Positions 1 to 7,116 of a stretch of 64,000 nt of DNA are shown in pieces; the stretch's first letter is position 1, and each line of letters starts with the position of its first letter. Below the pieces are notes generated by a model that worked only from the letters and a program-made list of their open reading frames with translations, searched no databases and had not been told where the DNA came from. A program made the position numbers and the translations under genes. The stretch is from Prauserella flavalba (GTDB lineage: Bacteria; Actinomycetota; Actinomycetes; Mycobacteriales; Pseudonocardiaceae): contig NZ_MASU01000002.1 in the NCBI RefSeq assembly GCF_003202235.1, positions 186,001 to 250,000 of the forward strand. The letters run 5' to 3'.

Positions 1-18
1 TATTGCCTGGCGCGCGCC

Positions 19-990
19 TCAGGAGGCTCGTTTGCGTGCCGGTGCGCCTGAGGCGTCGGCGAGCGCCTTCTCCAGCTGGGCGCGCGTCATCTTCGACCGG
101 CCCTTGATGCCCGCCTCGCGGGCCATCTTGTCGAGGTCGGCCTTGCTCAGCTCCGACAGGTCCGGTTGCTTGGCCTTGCCCTTCTTGGCCGACCTGGTGG
201 CCGACCCGCCCTTCTTGCGGCTCTCCACACTGCGCGAGAGGGCCTCGAACAGGTCCACGACCTTCGTGGCCTCGGGCGGCGCCTCCTCCGGCGTCACCGT
301 GCGGCCTGCGCGCTTGTCCTCGATGAGCTTCTTGACGCGCTGCGTGTAGGTGTCGTGGTAGTCGTCGGGCTTCCAGTCCTCGGCCATCGACTCGATCAGG
401 CTCACCGCCATGTCGACCTCCTTGGGCTTCACGTCGCCCGGCGCGGGGAGCTTGCTGATCTCCTTCTTCGGCTCGCGGATGTCCTCGGGGAAGAGCAGCG
501 TGTTCAGTACGAGCACGCCGTCGCCCGATCGCACCGCCGCGATGTACTCCTTGCCCCGCATGACGAACCGCGCGAGCCCGGCCCGGTTGGTCTTGCCCAT
601 CGCCTCGATCAGCAGGCTGTACGCGCGGCCGAACTCCTCCTTCGCGGGCGCGAGCCAGTAGGTCTTCTGGAAGTAGATGGGATCGATCTCGTCGAGGTCC
701 ACGAACGCGTCGATGTCGATCGTGCGGGAGCGACCCGGCGCGATCTGGTCCAGCTCGTCGGGCTCCACCAGCACGTACTCGTCCCCGCCGAGGTCGTAGC
801 CCTTGACGATGTCCTCGTACGGCACCTCCTCGCCGGTGCGCTCGTTCACGCGCCGGTACCTGATCCGGTCGGAGGTGCCGCGCTGGAACTGCCGGAAGTG
901 GATCGTGTGGTCCTCGGTGGCGCTGTACAGCTCGACGGGCACCGTCACCAGCCCGAAGTTCAGCGCTCCGCTCCAGATCGCGCGTGCCAT
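19..990 (-). CDS. ku: Ku, DNA end-binding protein of NHEJ
   Basis: Bacterial Ku homodimers encircle broken duplex ends and recruit LigD for non-homologous end joining. The 323-residue product starts MARAIWSGALNFGLVTVPV, a typical Ku N-terminus, and the Ku core fills about residues 1-255. A Lys/Ser-rich linker then leads to a SAP-like helical segment (about 281-312, beginning LSKADLDKMAREAG), probably a DNA-contacting tail. The ATG is preferred because an AGGAGG sits just upstream, overlapping the stop codon of the polymerase gene 8 nt away. The longer in-frame reading upstream has no Ku features. Last gene of the operon. Confidence 0.95.
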   Translation of the reverse strand: MARAIWSGALNFGLVTVPVELYSATEDHTIHFRQFQRGTSDRIRYRRVNERTGEEVPYEDIVKGYDLGGDEYVLVEPDELDQIAPGRSRTIDIDAFVDLDEIDPIYFQKTYWLAPAKEEFGRAYSLLIEAMGKTNRAGLARFVMRGKEYIAAVRSGDGVLVLNTLLFPEDIREPKKEISKLPAPGDVKPKEVDMAVSLIESMAEDWKPDDYHDTYTQRVKKLIEDKRAGRTVTPEEAPPEATKVVDLFEALSRSVESRKKGGSATRSAKKGKAKQPDLSELSKADLDKMAREAGIKGRSKMTRAQLEKALADASGAPARKRAS

Positions 991-998
991 GCCGCCTC

Positions 999-1871
999 CT
1001 AGCTCAGCTTCTCCAGCGCGTTCGCCGCCGACGCCGCGTGGGCGTGGATGTTCTGCCAGGGGTCGGCCTTGCGCGCCAGTCGTTGCCGGATCCGGGTGAG
1101 GTCGTAGCCGTCCGGCCGCGCCCTGCCCAGCTCTGTCCAGTCCAGCGGGGTCGCCACGTGCGCGCCGGGCCGCGCACGCAGCGAGTACGGCGCGATGAAC
1201 GTCTGCCCGTAGGCGTTGCGGTTGGTGTCGAGGAAGATCCGCCCGCCCCGCTTGTCCTTGCGCTGCGCCGTGGTGAGCCGGTTGGGGTCGTCTGCCGCCA
1301 GCCGGTCGGCGGCGAGCCGGGCCAGCTCCCGCACGGTGTCGAAGTCGGTGGTGGCGTCCAGCGGCACGGCGACGTGGAAGCCGCGGCCTCCGGTGGCCTG
1401 CACGAACGACGTGAGCCCGACGCCCTTGAACAGGTCGCGAGCCCTGCGGGCGACCCCGCGCAGCTCGGCGGCCTTGGTGCCCTCCGGCGGGTCGAGGTCC
1501 AGCACGAGCAGATCGGGACAGTCCAGCTTGTCCACAGTGGACAACCAGACGTGGAACTCGATCGTCGCCTGGTTGGCAAGGTACTCCAGCGTGTCCGCGT
1601 CGTCGCACACGACGTGGTGCACGTACTCGCCCTGCTTGCCGCGCTGCGGCACCGCCTCGACCCGTACCCAGCCGGGAAAGTGCTCGGAGGCCTCCTTCTG
1701 GAACCAACCCTCGCGCTCAATGCCGTCCGGGTAGCGGCGCAGGGTCAGCGGGCGGCCCTTCAGGTGCGGCACCATCACCTCGGCCACGCGCCGATAGTGC
1801 TCGACGACGTCGCCCTTGGTGATGTCGTCGGCGGGGTAGAACACCTTGCCTGCCTTGGACACGTCGGTCAT
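999..1871 (-). CDS. ligD: LigD polymerase/primase domain protein (stand-alone)
   Basis: Archaeo-eukaryotic primase-type polymerase of NHEJ, which fills gaps and adds ribonucleotides at break ends. The 290-residue product has HVWLST at about 107-112 and the catalytic LDLDPP pair (Asp125, Asp127), as in LigD polymerase domains. It is the size of an isolated domain; no ligase or phosphoesterase is fused. Its ATG overlaps the TGA of the ligase gene (ATGA), implying translational coupling. The ends and neighbours show that LigD is split into three polypeptides here. Confidence 0.93.
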   Translation of the reverse strand: MTDVSKAGKVFYPADDITKGDVVEHYRRVAEVMVPHLKGRPLTLRRYPDGIEREGWFQKEASEHFPGWVRVEAVPQRGKQGEYVHHVVCDDADTLEYLANQATIEFHVWLSTVDKLDCPDLLVLDLDPPEGTKAAELRGVARRARDLFKGVGLTSFVQATGGRGFHVAVPLDATTDFDTVRELARLAADRLAADDPNRLTTAQRKDKRGGRIFLDTNRNAYGQTFIAPYSLRARPGAHVATPLDWTELGRARPDGYDLTRIRQRLARKADPWQNIHAHAASAANALEKLS

Positions 1872-2806
1872 GCCGTCTCCCGGATCACGTCGGTCGCCGG
1901 TTTGTCGTTGCGCAGCCCCGTGAACCGAGGGTGCCGCAGCCTGCCGTCGCCGGTCCACTCGGTGAACTTCACCTGCACCACGAGCTCCGGCTCCAGCCAG
2001 TGACTGTTCGGCTCCCGCACCGGTCCCGCGAACGGAGACTTCGCCCTGCCCAGCGTCTCGAACCTGCGGCGGAGGTCGCGCAGCGTCGCGTCGTTGTAGC
2101 CGGCTCCCACCTTGCCCGCGTAGCGGAGCCCGCCGTCCGCGTAGTAGCCCACGAGCAGCGAACCGAACCCCGCGCGCGAACCGGAAGGGTCGGTGTAGCC
2201 GCCCACCACGAACTCCTGGTCCTTGACGCACTTGAACTTCAGCCAGTCACGCGAGCGCCCGCTGGTGTACGGCGCGTCGGCCCGCTTGGCGATGAGCCCC
2301 TCCCAGCCCTTCGCGCACGCCTCCTCCAGGAACTTCTCGCCCTCGGTGTTGCGGTACTGGGAGATGCGGATCGCGCCGTGGAAGTCGAACGCCTGTCGCA
2401 GCAGCTCCCTGCGCTGCCGCAACGGCAGCGAGCGTGCGTCGGTGCCGCCGAACTCCAGCAGGTCGAACAGGTAGTAGAAGACCTCGACGCCGGTGTTCCT
2501 CGCGCGCACCGGATCGCTGAGGTGGATGCGTGGCTGGAGCTTCGCGAAGCTCGTCTGCCTGCCGTCGAAGGCCACGATCTCGCCGTCGGCGGTGAACGAC
2601 TCGCCGCCCTGCCCGGCGAGCGCCTCCACCAGCTCGGGATAGGCGGCGTTCATCAGCCGGTGGTTGCGCGACCACAGCCGCGGTTCGCCGCCGTCCTCGC
2701 GCACGCACACCGCGCGCACGCCGTCGAGCTTGCGTTCGAACACCCAGCCCGGATCGGAGAAGTACCGGTCGGTGAGCGTGGCCAGCATGGGCTCGTGCCA
2801 CCTCAC
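1868..2806 (-). CDS. ligD: ATP-dependent DNA ligase (LigD ligase domain, stand-alone)
   Basis: Seals nicks during end joining through a lysyl-adenylate. In the 312-residue product the nucleotidyltransferase motif KLDGVRAV lies near residue 26 (Lys26 is the adenylated residue), DGEIVAFDG near 100 and the motif V-like GLIAKRADA further on. The OB-fold follows to the C-terminus. A GTG start at 2806 is chosen because it overlaps the stop of the phosphoesterase gene (GTGA); an ATG lies six codons later. It sits between the phosphoesterase and polymerase genes. Confidence 0.93.
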   Translation of the reverse strand: MRWHEPMLATLTDRYFSDPGWVFERKLDGVRAVCVREDGGEPRLWSRNHRLMNAAYPELVEALAGQGGESFTADGEIVAFDGRQTSFAKLQPRIHLSDPVRARNTGVEVFYYLFDLLEFGGTDARSLPLRQRRELLRQAFDFHGAIRISQYRNTEGEKFLEEACAKGWEGLIAKRADAPYTSGRSRDWLKFKCVKDQEFVVGGYTDPSGSRAGFGSLLVGYYADGGLRYAGKVGAGYNDATLRDLRRRFETLGRAKSPFAGPVREPNSHWLEPELVVQVKFTEWTGDGRLRHPRFTGLRNDKPATDVIRETA

Positions 2807-3372
2807 GCGAGGTCCTCGTTGGTCCGGCCGGTGAGCACCGACTCCGGCTGCGTCTTCGCGGGCTTGCGACGACGGTCGGCGCCCTCGTCGTCCTTCTTGA
2901 TCAGCAGCCACTGCTCCTGACGGCTCCCGCGCGTGCGCACGAGCGTGAACGCACCGTGCAGCTTCTCGCCCTCCAGCCGGAAGCTGAGGCTGCCCCGGTC
3001 GAGCGCGTCCTCGGCGGACCCGTCGCCGAGGTGCTCGAACGTGCCGGCGTCCCACACGATCACGGTGCCGGCGCCGTACTCGCCCTCCGGGATGCTCCCC
3101 TCGAAGTCGGCGTAGTCGAGCGGATGGTCCTCGGTGCGGATGGCCAGCCGTTTGTCGCCGGGGTCCAGCGAGGGGCCCTTCGGGATCGACCACGACGCGA
3201 GCACGTCGCCGATCTCCAGCCGGAAGTCGAAGTGCAGGCTCGACGCGTCGTGGCGCTGGATGACGAAGCGCGGCCGCGCGGCCTTCCGCCCGCGCCGCGA
3301 CCCACCGGGCTCGCCGGACCGCTTCAGGTCCCGCTTCGAATGGTATTCGCCCAGGGCGTCGTTCTTCGCCAT
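2803..3372 (-). CDS. ligD: LigD 3'-phosphoesterase domain protein (stand-alone)
   Basis: Removes 3'-terminal ribonucleosides and 3'-phosphates so that ends can be ligated. The 189-residue product has a basic N-terminus, then HDASSLHFDFR with His41, His47, Asp49 and Arg51, and EDHPL with His83. These match the spacing of the metal and catalytic residues known from LigD phosphoesterase domains. A charged tail (about 165-189) takes the place of the linker found in fused LigD. It is the first gene of the NHEJ operon and overlaps the ligase gene by four bases. Confidence 0.92.
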   Translation of the reverse strand: MAKNDALGEYHSKRDLKRSGEPGGSRRGRKAARPRFVIQRHDASSLHFDFRLEIGDVLASWSIPKGPSLDPGDKRLAIRTEDHPLDYADFEGSIPEGEYGAGTVIVWDAGTFEHLGDGSAEDALDRGSLSFRLEGEKLHGAFTLVRTRGSRQEQWLLIKKDDEGADRRRKPAKTQPESVLTGRTNEDLA

Positions 3373-3409
3373 ACCCGAGCAGGTACCCGGGCTGTGAGCT
3401 GCTGAAACG

Positions 3410-4222
3410 CTACGGCTCGTCGCCCTCGGGGCGATCTTCGACGAGGCCCTCGCGCAGCCGGTCCAGCGTGCGGGCGAGCAGCCGTGAGACGTGCATCTGC
3501 GAGATGCCGATGCGCTCGGCGATCTGCGTCTGCGTCATGTTGTGCACGAACCGCAGCGCGAGGATCTTGCGCTCGCGCTCCGGCAGTTCCTTCACCAGCG
3601 GCTGCAGCGTCTCGTGGTTCTCGACGCCCTCCAGCGCGGCGTCCTCCTCGCCCAGCGTGTCGCCGAGCGCGAGGTTCTCCGTGTCGCCGGAGAGCACCTC
3701 GTCGAGCGACATCGAGTGATAGGCGTTGCCGGCCTCAAGGCCTTCCATCACCTCGTCGGGGGTGAGGTCGAGATGCGCGGCGATCTCGCTCGGCGTCGGC
3801 GCACGGCCGAGGCGCTGCGAGAGCTGAGTGCTGGCGTTGTTGATCGAAAGGTGCAGCTCCTTGAGCCTGCGCGGCACGCGGATGACCCACCCGGTGTCCC
3901 GGAAGTGCCGCCGCACCTCGCCCATCACGGTCGGCACGGCGAACGAGAGAAAGTCCGAGCCCCGCCGCGGGTCGAAGCGGTCGACCGCGTTGATGAGGCC
4001 GACCCTGGCCACCTGCACCAGGTCCTCCTTGGCCACGCCGCGGCCGGAGAACCGCTGCGCGATGTGCTCTGCGAGCGGCAGGTGGCCGGTGACGAGCTCG
4101 TCCCTCAGCTCGACGCGGCGTGGATCGTCCTCTGCGAGCTCGACGAACTCCTCGAAAAGGGGGGTGAGGTGCTCGTAGTCGTCCGAAGGGCTGCGCGATC
4201 CGCGAGTCGTCGATCCGGTCAC
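3410..4222 (-). CDS. SigB/SigF/SigG-family RNA polymerase sigma factor
   Basis: Alternative sigma factor of the general-stress/sporulation type. The 270-residue protein shows region 2 (DLVQVARVGLINAVDRFDP and SFAVPTVMGEVRRHFRD), region 3 (GRAPTPSEIAAHLDL) and a region 4 helix-turn-helix (MTQTQIAERIGISQMHVSRL). The GTG at 4222 overlaps the stop of the anti-sigma gene upstream (GTGA), the classical arrangement for SigF-type pairs. Other start choices run far into the upstream gene. Regulation is expected by sequestration through the adjacent anti-sigma factor. Matching promoter sequences occur elsewhere in the window (5874-5898 and 53499-53522). Confidence 0.9.
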   Translation of the reverse strand: MTGSTTRGSRSPSDDYEHLTPLFEEFVELAEDDPRRVELRDELVTGHLPLAEHIAQRFSGRGVAKEDLVQVARVGLINAVDRFDPRRGSDFLSFAVPTVMGEVRRHFRDTGWVIRVPRRLKELHLSINNASTQLSQRLGRAPTPSEIAAHLDLTPDEVMEGLEAGNAYHSMSLDEVLSGDTENLALGDTLGEEDAALEGVENHETLQPLVKELPERERKILALRFVHNMTQTQIAERIGISQMHVSRLLARTLDRLREGLVEDRPEGDEP

Positions 4223-4650
4223 GTAAGGGTCGGCTTTCGCTTGGCGAGTTCGACGTGCACCCAGTGGCCCTGCCCGTCCCGCGCGGCGGTCTCCACCCAC
4301 GAGTCGGCCGAGTCGGCGAGAGTGGTGAGCACGCGCCAGCCGAACGACGCCGTGCTCGGCGCCTCGTGATCGGCGGAAGTGACAGCACCGCTGAACCGCA
4401 GCTCGTCGTCGTCGATGGTGAACCGGCACACCATCGTGGTGCCGGGCACCGCGCGGGTGATCAGCGTGGAGCACGCCTCGTCGACCGCGAGCCGCAGGTC
4501 GGCGATGGCGTCCAGATCGAAGTCGGCTCTCATGGCGATGTTCGCCGCCACGGAGCGGATGATGGGCAGGTGGACCAGGCTCGCGCCCAGCCGCAACTCG
4601 ATGTCGTCCTGGGCACCGACGTCCTGCGACGGCGGCTCTGTTTCGGTCAC
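4219..4650 (-). CDS. Anti-sigma factor, RsbW/UsfX-like HATPase fold
   Basis: Partner-switching anti-sigma factor predicted to bind the sigma factor encoded directly downstream. The 143-residue product has the GHKL-type helix DLRLAVDEACSTLI near residues 51-64. The N-box position that normally carries Asn (ExxxN) is Thr, and no clear DxGxG box is visible, so kinase activity is doubtful. The GTG at 4650 is chosen because GAGG lies five bases upstream; a TTG start at 4680 would add ten residues. No anti-anti-sigma gene is adjacent. Confidence 0.85.
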   Translation of the reverse strand: MTETEPPSQDVGAQDDIELRLGASLVHLPIIRSVAANIAMRADFDLDAIADLRLAVDEACSTLITRAVPGTTMVCRFTIDDDELRFSGAVTSADHEAPSTASFGWRVLTTLADSADSWVETAARDGQGHWVHVELAKRKPTLT

Positions 4651-4743
4651 TTTCACCTCAGTGTTCTGCCGGCCGTTCAACGTTTCCCGCCTACAGTAGC
4701 CACCCTGCGCATACCTCGTCTCGATGTGCGGTTTCGCCGCGGT

Positions 4744-5841
4744 TCAGTCGTGCCGGAGCACTGCGCCGACGCCGTCGGCCAGCTCCACCGTGTTCCCGGT
4801 GCAGACGATCTCGGCGGCCCCCGCGATGGCGGCCACGGCCAGCGCCTCGTCGGCTCGCCGCCTGCTGACCGACCTGCTCCCGTGGGCCTCGAGCTCCTCC
4901 TCCTGAACCGCGACGAGCGTCGGCTCCTCACCGGTGAGCACCTCGGCGTCGCCGGGATCGGAGACGAGCAGCGTCTCGACGTTGGCCTCCCGCAGCGCCG
5001 TGGTGGTGGCCTCCAGCCCCTGCACGGCGAGTCCGTCACGCTTGCCGAGCGCGGCGCGGAACCGCTCCACGACCTCGTCGCGGCGGGTCTGCTTGGTCTT
5101 GGCGAGTAGCTGCCGGATCTGTTCGTGCAGCTCGGTGTTGCCGCCGCCCTGGTGACGCGCGCCGCTCTGCAGCTCGGTCGCCACACGCCGCACCTGCTCG
5201 GGCAGCGCGTCGTGCAGTTCCTTGCGGGCCTGCGACTCACCGGCCAGCACCACCAGCCCGGCGCCGATCCGGCGAGCCGTGGTGGCGACGTGCTCGGCGA
5301 CCCGGTTGATGTTGTGCCGGGCCGTCTCCTCGGCGTGTGCCTGGAGGTCGCGGTGCGCTGACCCACCGCCCCGCACCTTGTGCACGGGGTGGTCCGAGCC
5401 CTCGACGGTCTCCTCGTCGACCACGTTGCCGTCCGCGTCGACCGCGGTGACGTCGGCGCCGACGTGGTCGACCACCGCAAGCACGTGCGCGGGCGGGCGC
5501 TCCCCGAACTCGGCCAGCGGCAGCACGTAGGGCAAGCCGGAGAGCCGCGCGATGGGCTGGGCGGGTGGTTCGTCGAGCTCCTGGTCCACCAGCACGCGGT
5601 CGCCGACGGCGACGAGCGCCCTGCCGCTGCGGCCGACCGGGGGCGCGGCCTCCCGCACGGCGGTCTCCATCGCGTCGAGTGTTGGCCGCTCGGCGCCCTG
5701 GTCCTCGAGCCGCTCGCGCAGCTCGCGCCAGCGAAGCTCCAGCAGCTTCTCGGCATCGGCGGTGTCGTGCGTGTCGTCGAAGTAGACCGAGGCGAACGGG
5801 CCGTCGGCCGTGACCAGCTCGCGCAACCTCGTCGTGTCCAC
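4744..5841 (-). CDS. Rv2629-like protein, bacterial eRF1-like family
   Basis: The 365-residue protein resembles M. tuberculosis Rv2629: LRELVTADGPFASVYFDDTH at the N-terminus, VDHVGADVTAVD and VEGSDHPVHKV in the middle, and a C-terminal segment with RADEALAVAAIAGAAE and DGVGAVLRHD. This family is classed with bacterial relatives of eRF1/Vms1, and a role in ribosome-associated stress or peptidyl-tRNA handling is inferred, not shown. The GTG at 5841 follows GGGAGG by five bases, which decides against an ATG 48 bases upstream. A SigF-like promoter lies just upstream (5874-5898). Confidence 0.85.
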   Translation of the reverse strand: MDTTRLRELVTADGPFASVYFDDTHDTADAEKLLELRWRELRERLEDQGAERPTLDAMETAVREAAPPVGRSGRALVAVGDRVLVDQELDEPPAQPIARLSGLPYVLPLAEFGERPPAHVLAVVDHVGADVTAVDADGNVVDEETVEGSDHPVHKVRGGGSAHRDLQAHAEETARHNINRVAEHVATTARRIGAGLVVLAGESQARKELHDALPEQVRRVATELQSGARHQGGGNTELHEQIRQLLAKTKQTRRDEVVERFRAALGKRDGLAVQGLEATTTALREANVETLLVSDPGDAEVLTGEEPTLVAVQEEELEAHGSRSVSRRRADEALAVAAIAGAAEIVCTGNTVELADGVGAVLRHD

Positions 5842-5873
5842 TCGTACCTCCCTCGCAACGTGTCCGGCGGGGG

Positions 5874-5898
5874 ATTCCCGGTATGGCACGGGCGAAAC
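5874..5898 (-). promoter_or_regulatory. Candidate SigF/SigB-type promoter
   Basis: On the minus strand GTTT (5898-5895) is followed after 15 bases by GGGAAT (5879-5874), one base away from the SigF-type consensus GTTT-N14-17-GGGTAT. It lies about 35 bases upstream of the GTG of the Rv2629-like gene, and the SigF-type sigma gene is the next locus downstream. Confidence 0.45.
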
Positions 5899-5987
5899 GT
5901 CCTACCTGGGAGGGTCGAGCGTGAGGCTGAACACTGTATACGCATCCTCAGGGGGCGGCCCAAATAACCGCCGCTTATGGTCCGTCC

Positions 5988-6776
5988 GTGATCTGGTGGC
6001 ACGCCGTTCTCATCGCTCTCGCGGGCGTGTGGGCGGGAATGATCAACACGGTGGTCGGGTCCGGGACGCTCGTGACGTTCCCGGTGCTCGTCGCGTTCGG
6101 CTACCCACCCGTGACGGCGACGACGTCCAACGCGATCGGCCTCGTACCCGGCACGATCACCGGCGCGATCGGCTACCGGAAGGAACTGCGCGGCCAGTTC
6201 CGGCGGCTGCTGACCTTCGTGCCCGCGTCGGCCCTCGGCGCCGTCGGCGGCACGGTGCTGCTGCTCTCGCTGCCGCCGGATGCCTTCGAAACGGTGGTGC
6301 CCGTGCTCGTGGGGCTCGCGGTGGTGCTGGTGATCATCCAGCCGAGGGTGTCGACGTGGGTGCTGCGGCGTAGGGAGACCAAGGCGGAGCGCAACGGTGC
6401 CGACGAGCCCGCGAAGCAGGGCACGGTGCTGCTGCTCACGCTGATCTTCCTGGTCGGGATCTACGGCGGGTACTTCACGGCCGCGCAGGGCGTGATGCTC
6501 ATGGCGTTCATGGGCATGCTTCTCAACGAGCCCATCCAGCGGCTCAACGGGATCAAGAACGTGCTCGCCGCCGTGGTGAACGTGGTGGCGGGGACGATTT
6601 ACGCCTTCGTGGCCCCGATCAGCTGGCCGGTGGTCGCGCTGCTCGCGGGCGGCTCGATCCTCGGCGGCTGGCTCGGTGCCCTGGTCGGGCGCAGGTTGTC
6701 CCCGACGGTGCTGCGTGGCGTCATCGTGGTGGTCGGCATCGCCGCGATCGTCCAGCTGGTGCTGCGCCAGGTGTGA
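5988..6776 (+). CDS. TauE/SafE-family sulfite/anion exporter
   Basis: The 262-residue integral membrane protein has about eight hydrophobic segments in two homologous halves, with the paired family motifs GMINTVVGSGTLVTFPVLVAFGY near residue 17 and GIYGGYFTAAQGVMLMAFMG near residue 157. The family exports sulfite, sulfoacetate or related sulfur anions; the substrate here cannot be read from sequence. A GTG start is used and no strong ribosome binding site is visible. It diverges from the Rv2629-like gene. Confidence 0.85.
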   Translation: MIWWHAVLIALAGVWAGMINTVVGSGTLVTFPVLVAFGYPPVTATTSNAIGLVPGTITGAIGYRKELRGQFRRLLTFVPASALGAVGGTVLLLSLPPDAFETVVPVLVGLAVVLVIIQPRVSTWVLRRRETKAERNGADEPAKQGTVLLLTLIFLVGIYGGYFTAAQGVMLMAFMGMLLNEPIQRLNGIKNVLAAVVNVVAGTIYAFVAPISWPVVALLAGGSILGGWLGALVGRRLSPTVLRGVIVVVGIAAIVQLVLRQV

Positions 6777-6837
6777 GCTTGCCCGATATCGGGCAGGAAA
6801 CTTGAAGTGGCCGCCCGTCGCGGGCAGGCTCGGGCGC

Positions 6838-7107
6838 ATGGACCAGTCGCCGCCCTCGGAACTGGTGCGGCACGTCGCGGCCTCAACGGGGCTCCCCTCG
6901 GAGACCGCGGCCAGGGTCGTCGCCGACGTGCTCGCGTTCTTCGGCGAGACCACCGAGGAGCTGGTGCGGCGGCGGCATCGCGAACTGAAGAACCGTGGGT
7001 GGCGCAACGCGCAGATCTGGGCACTGCTGCAGGCCGAACTGGCGAACAGGCCGGTCGCGGCGGGCCCGCTCTCCGAGCGCCAGCTGCGGCGCATCGTCTA
7101 CGGGTAG
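6838..7107 (+). CDS. Small conserved-looking helical protein upstream of glmS
   Basis: I do not recognise this 89-residue protein. It is mostly helical and charged: a first helix (ELVRHVAASTGLPSETAARVV), a central basic stretch RRRHRELKNRGWRNAQIWALL that resembles a nucleic-acid-binding helix, and a C-terminus ERQLRRIVYG. It ends 9 bases before the glmS ATG, and a GTAGGAG ribosome binding site for glmS overlaps its stop codon, so the two are probably cotranscribed. Codon use and third-position GC look like a real gene. Confidence 0.65.
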   Translation: MDQSPPSELVRHVAASTGLPSETAARVVADVLAFFGETTEELVRRRHRELKNRGWRNAQIWALLQAELANRPVAAGPLSERQLRRIVYG

Positions 7108-7116
7108 GAGACACCC

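Noticed and set aside
999-2231. Long minus-strand readings extending the LigD polymerase gene upstream to 2231
   Set aside because: The extra N-terminal sequence is Arg/Gly-rich out-of-frame shadow of the ligase gene; the ATGA overlap at 1871 is the better start.
4677-7094. 805-codon open frame on the minus strand
   Set aside because: Antisense and frame-shifted shadow of several real genes, with His/Arg-rich low-complexity translation typical of high-GC DNA.
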